Notes under the pieces: model-generated
Databases searched by the model: none
Seen by the model: only the letters and a program-made list of their open reading frames with translations
Told to the model about the DNA's origin: nothing
Program-made: the position numbers and the translations under genes
Source of the DNA: Gymnopus androsaceus JB14
Taxonomy: Eukaryota; Basidiomycota; Agaricomycetes; Agaricales; Omphalotaceae
Assembly (NCBI GenBank): GCA_009733575.1
Contig: ML769585.1
Location: 62,001-126,000, forward strand
DNA: 64,000 bases
Reading direction: 5' to 3'
Part shown: one piece after another, positions 34,999-46,893 of the stretch
Numbering within the stretch: position 1 is the stretch's first letter
Layout: each line of letters opens with the position of its first letter

Positions 34999-37900
34999 CT
35001 AGAGATACAAAGAAGAGCAGAAGATAACGGAATTTGGACGTTCCAGCATCTCTGAGGTTTTTTCAAACTTTTCTTGAAGCTCCTTATTCCAATGACCTTG
35101 GCCCCCATCGCCATCTGCCGGAGTAATTCACCCAGTCGTCGAAATACACGAATGATACTGCCTTCAAATATATCTGTGAGCTGTAAAACATTCGCAGTGA
35201 GAAAAGAGCTGCGATGAGAAGTATAACGAATGGTACCTGACAAATTTCAGAGAACGATGCCCCACGGCACCATTGCATCACTGCATCCATTAGTTCTACC
35301 TTGAACGAGGCAACATATTTCTCCTCATCAATGGGTAATTTACTCTCTATTGATATCTTGGCGATTTTCTTAGCAAACTCCTGCATCACGCGCAAAGGAG
35401 CAGCGAGCTCTTCGCCAAGCTTGGTTTGCTTTTCGCTCTATACATGGAGATCAGACAGCGTTGAAGAAAATATTGGTGAGAACCGCACCTTTTCATCGAA
35501 AACGAAACAACTGAGCAGCGCCGCGCATTGTGGAGGCTCTAGCGTATTGAACACCCCGTTGAAGATGAGCTCCGTCAGTAAGAGTTCGTCCCCAGTACTA
35601 ATTTCACACGCGACCCTGCCTTTCGTATCGACAATATCTGCGGAAGTAGTGAACTGCAACCGACGAAGTACGCGTTTCCGGCTTTTGAGTTCTTCCAGTT
35701 GAAGAACGTCATGAGTCGATTGTATTCGCTTCTTGAGGGAACGAATGGTATCCTCCGACTCTTTTTTCTTCTTGTACAAAGCGTATAGCTCGGGAAGCCG
35801 AGGATCTGTATGAAGTGGGTTTTTGTACATTTTGTCCTCCATCGCTTGGATTTTCTAGCGGGACATTGCATTAGAAATGCACGTTGAAGGAAAGTACTAC
35901 GGACCTTCACAAGTGTCCTAAATTTCTCATCATCAATTTTCATCTCCTTTATAGGGTCGAGGAGCGGGATACCGTCCGTAAATCGACGTTGAACTTCGAC
36001 AACACTATGCCACACCGTCTCCCGGTTTTGCTCTGGTCGCAGATCTTTCGGAAGGTATATCCGAAGGTGGCTTATACCATCCAGCGTAGCTAAAGTGACG
36101 GGAACCACGAGCGGGACTCCTTTTTGACTCGGCGGACAAGGTTGGATACCGCTAGGAGTAGCTGTGACGTTGTTCCGGTTCTTTGCAGAAACGCTTCCCC
36201 CCAATGCACAGCTTTAAAAGCACGTCGACGATGTACTGTTCGTGAGGCGGAATGTCTTTGTTAAGCATTGGTTCATTCTACCGAAACATGAGCGGATGAC
36301 TGGAAAAGACGACGAGCCAACTTACCTTTGGCGGTAAACGTTTGTTAAAGTTGATAACAACGCCCCAGCCAAAATCTAAAGACCCATATTTGACCTTTAC
36401 AAGACGACCAGACTTGAGAAACGGCAATGCGTAGGTGGGATGTGTTATGACTGTTCGAAAATCGGCCACCATTACATCGATCTGTTGACGTTGTTCGTAG
36501 TATTCGGCGACAGTCTCCTCCTCCGGTATCACGATTTCATCTCTCTTCCTTTCTTCAAGCTTCAGTTCTAAGAAGACATAGAAAATTAGGCCGGGATAGG
36601 AAAACGAATAGAGTAAAGCCACCTTCTTTCAGCTTCGGTATGCCAGTACTACTTTGGAACTGGTGGAAGCAACGCTCCAGCATAAACTCGGGACTGATAC
36701 CCTCAACCTTCATGAGATTCATAACCATATTGTAGCCAATATGAAACGCTGAATCCAAGCGATCCGCCTCTCCCTTGATCATCTCCTTGGCCAAGGTGGG
36801 TTCCAGCTTTTCGTCGCACATCAAGATGACCACCCCACGGTCGTCTAATCCACGACGTCCAGCACGGCCTGACATCTGGATGTATTCGCCGGAAGATAGA
36901 TTTCTCTGCTCGCGTCCATCAAACTTGCGCGTATCAGTAAACACGACAGTTTTGGCAGGCATGTTCAAGCCAATCGAAAAGGTCTCTGTAGCGAAAAGGA
37001 CCTTTATGAGCCCCTCCTGGAATAAAATTTCGATAACTTCCTTTAAGATCGGAAGAAGACCACTGTGATGGACACCGATGCCGCGTTTAAGGAGGGGAAG
37101 GAGCTGTTGTATTTGGGGTAGATTTCGGTCATCGGGAGAAAGGTTCTCTATTGCGTTGGTGAAGATGTTATTGACGAGGTCTTGTTCGTCGGTGGAATTG
37201 AATTCGAATTTTCGACATCGTAAGCGCGTTGGCTTCACATTCCCGTTTGCTGAAAGAGAATACGATGACTGGATTGTAGTTTTTGACCATGATCATTTTG
37301 ATGATTCGAGAAATGTCGGAGATGGCTGGAAAATACTTTGAGAAAAGGACAGGGTAGAGTGTCTAAAGCACTTACTCTTCTTCTCTCCTCCCTTTTTCGA
37401 TTTTCCCTTTCTACCTTTTCCACTACGAGGATCAGCAGGATCTTCTCCCGCACGGTCCTGTATTTCACCCATCGCCTTGCCAAAGTTGTCTTCACGGAAT
37501 TCCCCTTTCTCATTCACGACAAGATATATCCCTTCACCGCCTTTCGGGAAAAGATAGTGCTGTAGAGGCGTAGGACGAAAGTCGGTATAGACAACATGAC
37601 ATGGTTGCTCGTGCGATTTGCATATCCATTCGGCGAATTGCATGGCATTGGGAATGGTGGCAGACAAAAAGACATAACGGACAGTGTGAGGAAGAAGAAT
37701 AATGGTTTCTTCCCAAACTACACCTCGTTCCTTGTCTCTCATATAGTGTATCTCGTCAAAGATGACCCATGCAACTTCACGCATAATTTCGGAGCCACGG
37801 TATAGCATCGAGCGCAAGATCTATGGGGCGTTGAGTGAGAAGAGGATCTGAAGGATATGCAAGATGATTACCTCTGTAGTCATGACAAGACAGGTCGCGG

Positions 37901-38704
37901 AAGGGTTGATCGTTACATCTCCAGTCATAAGTCCAACGTCTCCGAATTCGGCCAGCATTTCACGATATTTCTGATTGCTGAGAGCCTAGGAAGATGTGGA
38001 TGAGAGCATGTAGTAAGAATAACGACAAGGTAGCTTGCCTTGATAGGGCTGGTATAGATTACACGCTGTTTCCGTGCTAGACAGTGTGCAATAGCGTATT
38101 CAGCAACAACAGTCTTTCCAGCACTTGTATGTGCAGAAACGAGGACACTTTCATTTCGTTGAATAGCATGGATAGAAACTTTTTGGAAAGGATCGAGTTC
38201 GAATTTGTATTCTCGATCTGGTTTTGCAGGAGGTACGTGTTGAGCAATGGGGATGTAGTTGTATCCTGTTGGAGGAACTGCGACCTGATGTCTAACCTAT
38301 TTGGAGAGAAATGTAAGGGTCGATTCTACGCGAAAAAAGATTGAAATCCGTACTTGATGCCTTAGCTCTAACCGCGAACCTGCTTCGATGCCTCCGGTCA
38401 AACCCGCGCTAGCAGCAACTTCACGTTTGGCTTCCGTCTCAAAATCATCAAGGACTACTGGATTCGGAGCAGATTCTACCGTGTTGGTGGGTTCTGTTTT
38501 TGCTTTTTTGGAAGGAACGTCTGAAGATTCGCTAACATCTACTTTTCGTTTATGGGAAAGAGCGGGAGAGGGTGGTTCTTCCATTTCTTCATCGGCGTCA
38601 TTTTCTTCTTCGGGTGCGCCATTGAGAAATGAAAAGAGGTCGTTCGAGTCCATGATGTGAGGAAGAAAGACGCGGTGGGCGCTTGAAATTTGATCGGGCG
38701 CCAT
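34999..38704 (-). CDS. MTR4: MTR4-like exosome RNA helicase
   Basis: A Ski2-family DExH helicase that unwinds RNA for the nuclear exosome. From the start at 38704: an acidic N-terminus; the [19 protein letters not shown] block; Walker A in [15 protein letters not shown] (about 38130); DEVH-type motif II as FDEIHYM (about 37750); SAT motif FLSATIPNA; a Lys-rich insertion ([12 protein letters not shown]); motif [15 protein letters not shown] (about 36870); the arch/KOW region ([16 protein letters not shown]); and the C-terminal helical domain ending [18 protein letters not shown] ... SSLYL. Length and order match MTR4 closely. Many short introns. One frame break at 36197-36215, beside a run of six G, separates VDVLLK from GGSVSAKN; five G would restore the frame. 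Either an assembly error or a real lesion. Divergent from gene X fragment 2. Confidence 0.96.
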
Positions 38705-38729
38705 GGTCTAACGCTGACGCCAACGTCTT

Positions 38730-39100
38730 CGACTCGGAGCATCCACACGGTTATTTCATGCTTCAGGATCCGAGAGACGTGAGTTGGTTTTACAGATATT
38801 TGGCCAGGTTCATTCAGGCGTTTTCTTTTTTCAACTAACGAATGATTTGAATGATACAGTATTCTAATGGACGTCTGATCTCCCGCTTTCTCCAAGACTC
38901 CAACTCCGACTTCAAACTAGCCCAATTCGTGTTCCATCAAAGGGATTCATCGGACTTGGATAAGGAAACCAAACAGTGAGAAAGTTAGGCAATCGGTTTC
39001 TTGAGCTGGATTTGAACGAACTCTTATTCCTTGCATCTATGTACAGGAAAACCTTCGGAGATAACCGAGGTGGAAGCCTATCCGAAGCCCATTCCTTCAA
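38730..39100 (+). pseudogene. gene X fragment 2, divergent from MTR4
   Basis: The 5' part of the same unidentified gene as at 31160-31900: an exon ending TTTGGCCAG at 38810, an intron to about 38860, then NGRLISRFLQDSNSDFKL and, with a shift, a degraded match to the AERDSSDLDKE coiled coil, ending at the junction with an inverted piece of the MTR4 3' end. The divergent position beside the MTR4 start may be its ancestral place. Confidence 0.45.
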
Positions 39101-39330
39101 AACGTAGATTCTGTCATTCTTTGTATCTCTAGACTTGAATTGGATCCGTCGCTGTCGGCGGGATGTCGTCGGTGTGGATGAACAAGAGCCTTCACCAGTC
39201 CGGTTTCAAATTCCACCGTGCGCGAAACGAAGAGTTGAAATCCGTTCAACCTCGCACTGAGCATGAGGCTTGAACCTGACAATTGATATATTGCTTCCGT
39301 CGCTCTTTCATGAAGAATATACCAAGTCAC
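39101..39330 (+). repeat. inverted copy of the MTR4 3' UTR
   Basis: From CTTTGTATCTCTAGACTTGA onward this matches the sequence around the MTR4 stop and its 3' flank (34850-35015), but in the opposite orientation. It marks the inversion joint between the MTR4-B side and the C-D side of the DUF6534 cluster. Confidence 0.8.
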
Positions 39331-39696
39331 CCGATGGGGAAGACGAAGTTAAAACTTTAAAGCTCGATTTTCAAACTCGGTCACCTTTATTATACCTGAC
39401 ATCATGTACCGCGGCCCTAGCACTGACAAAAGGCTACATCGGGAGTATTGGTGGATTGCCTAGTGTTCTTCAAGTGGTAATATGAAAGCCCCTTAAATCC
39501 CAGGTGCCATAGCTCGCTTACTGTTTTTTACCGTTACAGAATGTTCTTTAGCGAGTTATGCTCAATGCTATAACGACATATACCCTAGATCTCTGTAATC
39601 TGTACTTTAATTATCGTATAAATTTCGGCCTATCTTACGACTGTCGAACCCCAACCATACCACTCCCCAATACCAGGAAACATCGATTAATCCAGA

Positions 39697-41471
39697 ATGT
39701 CGAGCCTTTCTGCAGCAGAACAAGCCCAGATTAATATTTCACTTGGAGGAGTGGTGAGTTTCTCCGAAATAAATCTAAATTGAGGAAGCTAACGGCACTC
39801 AACAGGTCGTCAGCAACTGCCTTTCAGTTTGTACAAGTCTCTGATTACGCATGAATTACGCTCAAGCAGTCTTATTACAGTACTTAACGATGGGTATCGT
39901 GCTGTGTGCCAGTGAGTGTTTGAGCCTTGACCCTCACATTCGTCGTACTTACGCAAAATGGCCTTTCACCAGCATGGACCTATTTCATCAAGTTCCCTAA
40001 GGATCTATGGCGGTTCAAAGTCCTAGTTATTCTGTGTGTCAGCATGTGTATTTGTGACACCATTGCAACTGGTCGGTGATGTCGTCGTTGTGCTTGGAGC
40101 CCACTGATACTATTTCACAGGTATGTGGACGTATGACTGGGCTGTCGCAAATTACGCGAGTGAGTCTCGGGATCCATTTATCGATAGTAATACTGACCAC
40201 CCTTCCTCTTCAGATCCCGCCGCACTGGCGTTCACGCATTGGGCGGCTCCCGTTGAAGGTTTCCTCTTGTGAGATTCCAGCTGCATTTGTGGTCGTAGTG
40301 CTAACACCAACACCACTCATAGCGGATCATGTGGTCTCGCCGTGCAGCTCTTCTACGCATGGCGCGTTTGGGTAATGTCCATGAAAAGGAATTGGATTCT
40401 GCCTGTAATGATAGGATGCCTTTCCATCTCGAGCTGGTGTAAGGAATCTTGCTTCTCTTCATCTAGCAAATGCATAATATCTTTCAACCTTTACAGGTAT
40501 GATTTGCTGGATAGTACATATTATAGCAACACACAAGCTGATCGCGGATCTCATCCTCTTCCAGTAAGTGTAACACTTGCATCACTTGAACCAGCTGAAC
40601 TCGATTGTAGATCTGAGGTCTACATATGGTTAGGAGGTTCCGTGTAAGTTGCTCTCCATTGAAATCTACAAGTATTGGGGTCAAATGCTCAATAGAGGAG
40701 CCGATGTCTTGATCACGGGCTCGATGATCTACTACCTTGACCTCCGTTTTCGAATCGAGCTGCAACAAAGCCAAGCTGAAACTGGTTACCGTGCACCACA
40801 GTATGTTTGGTCCTGAATTTCCGTCGGGCATCTCTGCTAACTTTCCCTCTCATCAGACGTTTCCGTCGAATCATCGTCCGGACAGTGGAATGCAACATTC
40901 TGTCCCTTGTTGCTCAAGCCTTCGGTGTTGGTATGTTCGGTCATCGTAACGTCGGATTATATTATTGTAAGTTCAGTCCAACCTCAAGTTGGATACTACT
41001 TAACCCTTGGTAGTTCTTACGGACATGACGTTCACCAAAGTTTCTACATTCTCTCTACTTGTTTCCTGTACGTTTCCCCTTCCTTTCCTTATTTGTCCCC
41101 CCCCCCCCCCCCCCCCCCCCCCGGTGCGATTATCCTCTCCTTCCTGAATACCTATTCCCACAGTGCACTGCCGTCGCTCTGACAATGGCATTGAAACCAG
41201 CTATGGAGGATTCTCTTCATCCAGAGCAAGGAGATGTCGAGTTAGGTGCTATCGCAATCGGCGAATCAGCCAGCCAAGCACCCGCATATCAGTTATACAG
41301 TCAGTCCCTCATACTGTACTCAACTCGCTGGGCCTCCTGAGCTCCCCACTAAATATTTCCTATTTAGACAAGACCTCAACGGTGAATGGCAGCAGAAAAA
41401 GGGGCCGGCGTTCAATCCCAATGCACTTACACCTGATTCAACTTATAACTGATTTCGAAATCGTAGAGTAG
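39697..41471 (+). CDS. DUF6534 integral membrane protein, copy C
   Basis: The start at 39697 reads MSSLSAAEQAQINISLGGVV, followed by a GTGAGT donor. Further exons give TMGIVLCA, FPKDLWRFKVLVIL, CVSMCICDTIATG, MWTYDWAVANYA, VQLFYAWRVWVMSMKRNW, the block around 40730 (SMIYYLDLRFRIE) and RRIIVRTVECNILSLVAQAF. An intron near 41085-41160 contains 26 consecutive C. The C-terminus is uncertain: one frame gives NGIETSYGGFSSSRA, another the conserved GDVELGAIAIG, so a one-base shift near 41225 is likely and the true end may differ. Opposite orientation to copies A, B and E. Confidence 0.75.
41097..41122. repeat. 26-base C homopolymer
   Basis: 26 consecutive C in an intron of copy C; copy D has only CTCCCC at the same place. 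Length should be treated as approximate. Confidence 0.9.
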
Positions 41472-41759
41472 TTTTGTGCAATCACTCTTCAGTGACGAGT
41501 CAATACAAACACTCGATTTTAGAGAGCAGAGCTCCACTTGCCAATGAGAAGCCATGAAAAAAGTGGAGCGCAGAATGATCACCAAACTATTCTACGATTT
41601 TGGAATCAGCTGTATTTGATACCCATGTTGAGTCCTGTACATATAAATGCATATTGGCAGAGCGGTACAGCACTTGCGACTGTGGATTGAGGTTGAGTAA
41701 TGGAGGAATGAGTCTGACCCGCCTGCCCAGGTAAGTATGTGTATGGAGGATGTCGAGTT

Positions 41760-42590
41760 TAAGCCAAAATGTTAATGTTAAGCTTGAACAAGCTCGCTTT
41801 GTCTTTTTTTGATCTCCGCAAGATCTCCGTACACGACGCGTTCCCTTCTTCTCCTCGCGCTCCTTTCTTCCGTATTCACTCACAGCCGAGTCAGAGCCAC
41901 GACCCTACTCTAAGCTGTAGCTGGCGGTCATCTGAATCCACTGACCAAAGCAGGATCCGCGCACAGTTGTTTCCGAGTTATGCTTCTGCATCCGGGGAAG
42001 TAGACCGAATGCTGAAAAAAACGTTCGAAGTTGGCCAGGTTCATTTGGGCGTTTCCTCTCTTACTTGGTTCTTTCCTTTTTTCGAACTGATTTGAATAAT
42101 ACAGTATCTAACTGGACGTCCGACCTCCAGCTCTCGCCAAGACCCCAACGCCAACTTCAAACCAGCTCAATTCGAGTATCTTGCTCACTCAATAGCAAAC
42201 GAAGGAGACGTATCAAGCTAGAAAGGATCCATCGAACTTGATTAAGGAAGTCAAGCTAGAGGAAGAGAGTGAGGCAGTTGACGGTACGTTCGTGGTTCTG
42301 GGAATGAAACGAACCAGAAGAAAGTTGAACTCCGATTCCTTCATTATAATAACTCTAGCTATATGAGCGAATTTGCATTTACAGGAAAGCCTTCGCGCGA
42401 CATTCTCTCACGTCGGAAACGATATGAGGATCTTAATGTATACATCCTCAGACAGAGAAAACGGTCGATCCTACGATGCGGTGAGAATATGCTTCAATTA
42501 GCTGAAGGAAGAACCAGGAAGAACTCTGCTCGGTTATTGTCAATGTTTCTTACCGTTACTGAATGTTCTTTGAAGTTTAAAGTTTAGTGA
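41760..42590 (+). pseudogene. gene X fragment 3 upstream of DUF6534 copy D
   Basis: Reads YASASGEVDRMLKKTFEVG near 41990, then after an intron (about 42036-42104) a segment TGRPTSSSRQDPNANFKPAQ, and after a second intron GKPSRDILSRRKRYEDLNVY near 42380. The corresponding introns occur in fragments 1 and 2. The reading frame is broken around 42200 and in the last part. The protein family is not recognised. Confidence 0.45.
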
Positions 42591-42732
42591 GGTAGGCGCA
42601 ATACTATCATACTGTATATATAAGTATCAACACTCGATTTCTGTAATCTGGTACTTATTATCGAAGTTTTGGCCTTCGTCGCATCCCACCCAGACCACTC
42701 ACTATCCTCTCAAACACTAGGGAACATCCGGA

Positions 42733-44485
42733 ATGTCGAGCATTTCTGCAACACAACAAGCCCAGATTACTATTTCACTTGGAGGAGTGGTGAGTTTTTC
42801 TGGAAGAATCGAAATTTGAGGAAGCTAACGGCACTCAACAGGTTGTCAGCAACTACCTTTCAGTTTGTACAGGTCTCTAACTACGCATGAATTGGGCTCA
42901 AGTAGTCTTATTACAGTACTTAACGATGGGTATCGTGCTGTGTGCCAGTGAGTGTTTAAAGAACCTTGACCCTCACATTCGCGGTACTTACGCACACTTG
43001 CCTTTCACCAGCATGGTCCTATTTCTCCCAGTTCCCCGATGATAGATGGCGGTTCAAAGCCCTTGTTATTCTGTGTGTCAGCATGTGCATTGGTGACACC
43101 ATTGCAACTGGTCGGCGTCCTCGTTCTAGAAATCTTGGGTCTCCTGATATTTGTGCATTGACAGGTATGTGGACGTATGACTGGGCTGTCGAAAATTACG
43201 CGAGTGAGTCTCGGGATCCATTTTATCGATAGTAATACTAACCACCCTTACTCACCAGATCCCGCCGCACTGACCTTCACTCATTGGGCGATTCCCGCTG
43301 AAGGTTTTCTCTTGTGAGACAACGACTGCATTTGTAGCCGCAGTGTTAACGCTAATGGTTAAATTTCAGCGGATCGTGTGGCCTCACTGGGCAGCTCTTC
43401 TACGCATGGCGCGTTTGGATGATGTCCATGAGAAAAAATTGGATTTTGCCTGGAGTGATAGCATGCCTTTCCATATCGAGCTGGTGTAAGGAATCTTGCT
43501 TCTCTTCATCTAACAAATGCGTAAATATCTTCCAACCTTCACAGGTTTGATTTGCTGGATAGTGTACACTTCAGCAACACACAAGCTGATTTCGGATCTC
43601 ACCCTTTTCCAGTAAGTATAAAGCTCGCATCACTTGAACCAGCTGAACCACTGATCGATTGTAGAACTGAGGTCTACATATGGTGGGGAGGTTCCGTGTA
43701 AGTTCTCCATTAAAATCTACAAGTACTGGGGCCAAATGTTCAATAGAGGCGCGGATGTCTTGATTACGAGCTCGATGATCTACTACCTTGACCTCCGTTT
43801 CCGACTCGAGCGACACAGCATGCAACTAGACCACCGTCTTTCGGAGTACGTTTGGCTGTGCCTGAATTGGGCATTTCTGTGACATTCTAACTGGTTTCTT
43901 CATAGACGTTTCCGTCGCCTCATCGTCCGGACAGTGGAGTGCAACCTTCTGACCCTTCTTGCTCAAGCCATCGGTGTTGGTCTGTTCGGTCATCGTAGCG
44001 TTGGATTATATTATTGTAAGTTCAGTCCAACCTCAGGTTGGATACTACTTAATTTCACCTCGCCTTGGTAGTCATTACGGACATGACGCTCACCAAAGTT
44101 TCCACATTTTCTCTACTTGTTTCTTGTACGTTTCCCCTTCCTGTCCTTTTCCTTATCTCTCCCCAGAATGAGGATCCCCTTCTGACTAAATACCTAACCT
44201 TCTTACAGTGAACTGTCGCCACTCTCACAATGGACATGGTACCAGCGAGGGAGATTTACAGGAGGAAACGTTGAGTTAAATGGTCCCGGTGATCGTCACA
44301 CTTGTCCCTTTCCAAGCGCCCAGGTTCCAGTTCATACCCAGTTAGTCCCTCATACTGTACTCGTCGCGCTGGGCCTCCGAGTCCTCGCTGAATGTCCCCA
44401 ACTAGAGGAGAGAAAACACCGTCGAATGGCAGGGCCAGACGAAGAGTACCAGCGTGATTCAATGCACGATGTTTATCGATGTTGA
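42733..44485 (+). CDS. DUF6534 integral membrane protein, copy D
   Basis: The start at 42733 reads MSSISATQQAQITISLGGVV. Exons give TMGIVLCA, DDRWRFKALVIL, CVSMCIGDTIATG, MWTYDWAVENYA, the VQLFYAWRVW equivalent (here a C-to-G change makes TGQLFYAWRVW), IWWGGSV, SMIYYLDLRFRLE and RRLIVRTVECNLLTLLAQAI. Near 44245 the frame slips, giving an early stop at about 44276 in one frame; the conserved tail (GGNVELNGPGDRHTC) lies in the other and ends at 44485. Probably expressed with an altered tail, or a young pseudogene. Confidence 0.7.
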
Positions 44486-45383
44486 TACCCATGTTGTGCT
44501 GCTCTAATATACACGCAGAGTGGTACAACAAGCGAGCGTGGATCGAACTTGAGTGTACTCATAATCGAAAGTTGACACGGAAGAATGAGTCTGAGGATGT
44601 TCGATTGTGTTCTATTTCACACATCTTCCATTGACCCTTTTTGTTTGTGGCCATTGATCTGCTTAATAGGATGTGACCATGGCCCGTGCTGACAGAATCG
44701 TCTCTGATCTGCTGGTGGTGAGGTCTTGTCTGTGTGTTGCCTTTTGCGATACTACGCTTTGGCCGACGGTATTTAGTACTTTACATTTCATATTTAACGA
44801 GTTTCATCTTCGGTAGTCAATCGTTCGTCCAAAAATAGAACTGTACATCATGCGATTTGCGGCTTCAATGAGGATTGCCCTATTCTCCACGGCTTCAGTT
44901 TGCTCATCTCATGGCCCGAACTAAACGACATCTACTTTCGTATCTCCCAGGTGGAAACTTTGGATTATCTCGAACATCAAATTAACGAGCTTGAAATCGG
45001 ACCTGCCGTCTGTCGAATCCTACTGGAGGTTCTTTGACATCTGCGGACTTTCATGTCCTCCTGTGTGGCACTTTAAATTTCTACTGTGACTTTGCTCCAA
45101 TGCTCCAAGACAGGGTCCAGAATGCCGTTCATTGACAAAGCTGTTGCTGCTGATTGCAAGACAGCTCTACGTTATTCGTTCGTTTCTTGAAAGACAGCTG
45201 GAGTTGGCACGATTTCACGGTATAAGTACCCAACCATTAGATCAGCCCTGCGTGCTTGGTGCTATGAAACACTCCATTGCATCGATCATGCGAGTCAAAA
45301 GAACTGGTTCCAATATTGTTATAATGTACGATAATTTCAAGTCCATGGAAAGTGCATCATTAAAGGTGGAATAAGCATTCGGG
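44486..45383. other. unassigned region with short coding-like stretches
   Basis: 44850-45040 (+) reads DCPILHGFSLLISWPELNDI and then INELEIGPAVCRILLEVL before stopping; 45132-45374 is a second short open frame. Neither resembles a protein I know, and they are not obviously spliced together. Possibly a decayed gene. Confidence 0.3.
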
Positions 45384-46325
45384 TCATGTGTAAAACTTGC
45401 GATTCTCGTTCGGACCAAAGAGATCTTTGCGGATTTCGGGAAGCATCTGAGTGAACGAGGTCAGCGTTAGATGACGCAAGGGACAAGGGAAGACGTACGC
45501 GATCTTCTAGTAGACGCAATCTCTCATCCAATGTGTTGTCGAGGGTTATGCGACCAGTTCCTGAAACGAGCTTTACACCGCCAGCTCTGTGAAAGGAATC
45601 AGTCTATTGGAAAGCGAAGGGAAGAGGGATCGACTTGCATATCATCGTTCAAGGTCCCCTTTACATCGACCTTGATATCTCTTCCCGATATCTCCTTGTA
45701 CTTTTCAGCCGCAGTGAAGGCAGCTTCTTCCACCACGGTAACGTCTGATTTGCGAGAATGCACGACGACGGATGGTTCCATCAGGTAGAGATAGCCTTGT
45801 GTTAGGACGCCCACAAGGAAATCAGAGTATGCGTCTGAAGGAGGTAAGGATCTGAAGGGTAAAGCCATTTGAAAGGGGTAACCTACCTGTATCGGATGAG
45901 GATAGAGTAACGACTTGACTGCGGCAGGTCGCGAAGAGATCTTGAATGTGCTCTTCGCGGCGATGAAGGAGTCGAAGACGAGATTTATTAGTGAGCGTCG
46001 ATTGGGCACTGGATGGAGATAGTTAACCAAGTGAAGCCTGCGAGTCAATACAACTTACATCTTCTGAGACACTTGAGCACCCTTGAGCTTCTTCTCGTAT
46101 TGCGCATCGATGGCAAGCTGTTCCTGCTTGACCAGCTTGGCCTTTTCGATAGCAAACTCTTCATCTGCCTTTACTTTGATCTCCCGGGCCTTTTCTAATG
46201 CTTCCTGCTTAATAAAGGCAACCTGAGGAGATCTTTGAGAACTGAGGGTTCTACGAATTGCAGGGTTAGATTACCATCTTGTTGAGCTCATTGAGCACTT
46301 CATCGTCATTCATTGGGCGGGACAT
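45384..46325 (-). CDS. VMA4: V-type ATPase subunit E
   Basis: Peripheral-stalk subunit of the vacuolar proton pump; with subunit G it forms the stator that holds the V1 head. The start at 46325 gives MSRPMNDDEVLNELNKM, then an intron (GTAATC...CTCAG) and KQEALEKAREIKVKADEEF, the Lys/Glu-rich N-terminal coiled coil, AIDAQYEKKLKGAQVSQK, and in the C-terminal globular part GVLTQGYLYLMEPSVVVHSR and KYKEISGRDIKVDVKGTLND. The end is LLEDR, an intron near 45500, then MLPEIRKDLFGPNENRKFYT. Five or so exons. Domain order and size fit the family. Shares a 114-bp promoter interval with the divergent COX6 gene. Confidence 0.95.
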
Positions 46326-46439
46326 GATAGTTCAAAGGAAGGAGACGGGCCGTGTAACCGAGAGCGGTTCCAGATTGGGCCAGACCGACCCGGGTTTATC
46401 CGCCATAATAATTTCACCATTCTCCCTCTCAACTGTACA
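46326..46439. promoter_or_regulatory. bidirectional promoter between VMA4 and COX6
   Basis: The start codons of two divergent housekeeping genes are only 114 bp apart, so both core promoters and 5' UTRs must lie here or overlap the genes. No TATA box is evident. Confidence 0.7.
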
Positions 46440-46893
46440 ATGATGCGTCCAGCCATAACCTCTGCCCTTCGAGCAGCTACTCGACCTACGTTTGCAGCAC
46501 GCTCTGCACCGGCTCTCACCCGTTTCGCTCACGCTCATGCCCAAGAATCATTCGAGCAATTCTCGGCGCGCTACGTCTCGTTCTTCCAGAATGCTGAAGA
46601 CCTGTTTGAGCTCCAGCGTGGGCTCAACAACTGCTTTGCGCACGACTTGGTTCCGAGCCCCGAAGTTATCGAGGCTGCTGTAAAAGCTGCGAGGAGAGTC
46701 AATGACTACTCTACTGCTGTCCGAATTTTCGAGGGAATCAAGGAGAAAGTAGAGAATAAGACGCAGTATGAGCAGTATCTGAATGAATTAAAGGGTTTGA
46801 GGGAGGAATTGGGTATGTTTCTTTTTCTTTCGTGAAATATACTCTCAACTCTTTCCAGGGATTGCTACCAAGGAAGAACTGTACCCTGCGTAG
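46440..46893 (+). CDS. COX6: cytochrome c oxidase subunit 6 (COX5A family)
   Basis: Nuclear-encoded structural subunit of respiratory complex IV on the matrix side of the inner mitochondrial membrane. The 135-residue product starts at 46440 with a basic, Ala/Arg-rich presequence (RPAITSALRAATRPTFAARS), then the mature domain: FSARYVSFFQNAEDLFELQR, GLNNCFAHDLVPSPEVIEAA, RRVNDYSTAVRIFEGIKEKV, and the end ELGIATKEELYPA. One 46-nt intron (46813-46858, GTATGT...CCAG) splits the codon after EEL. Length and motifs match yeast Cox6 and animal COX5A. Confidence 0.96.

Noticed and set aside
41000..41191. Gly-rich ORF on the minus strand
   Set aside because: The Gly run is only the reverse of the 26-base C tract in an intron.
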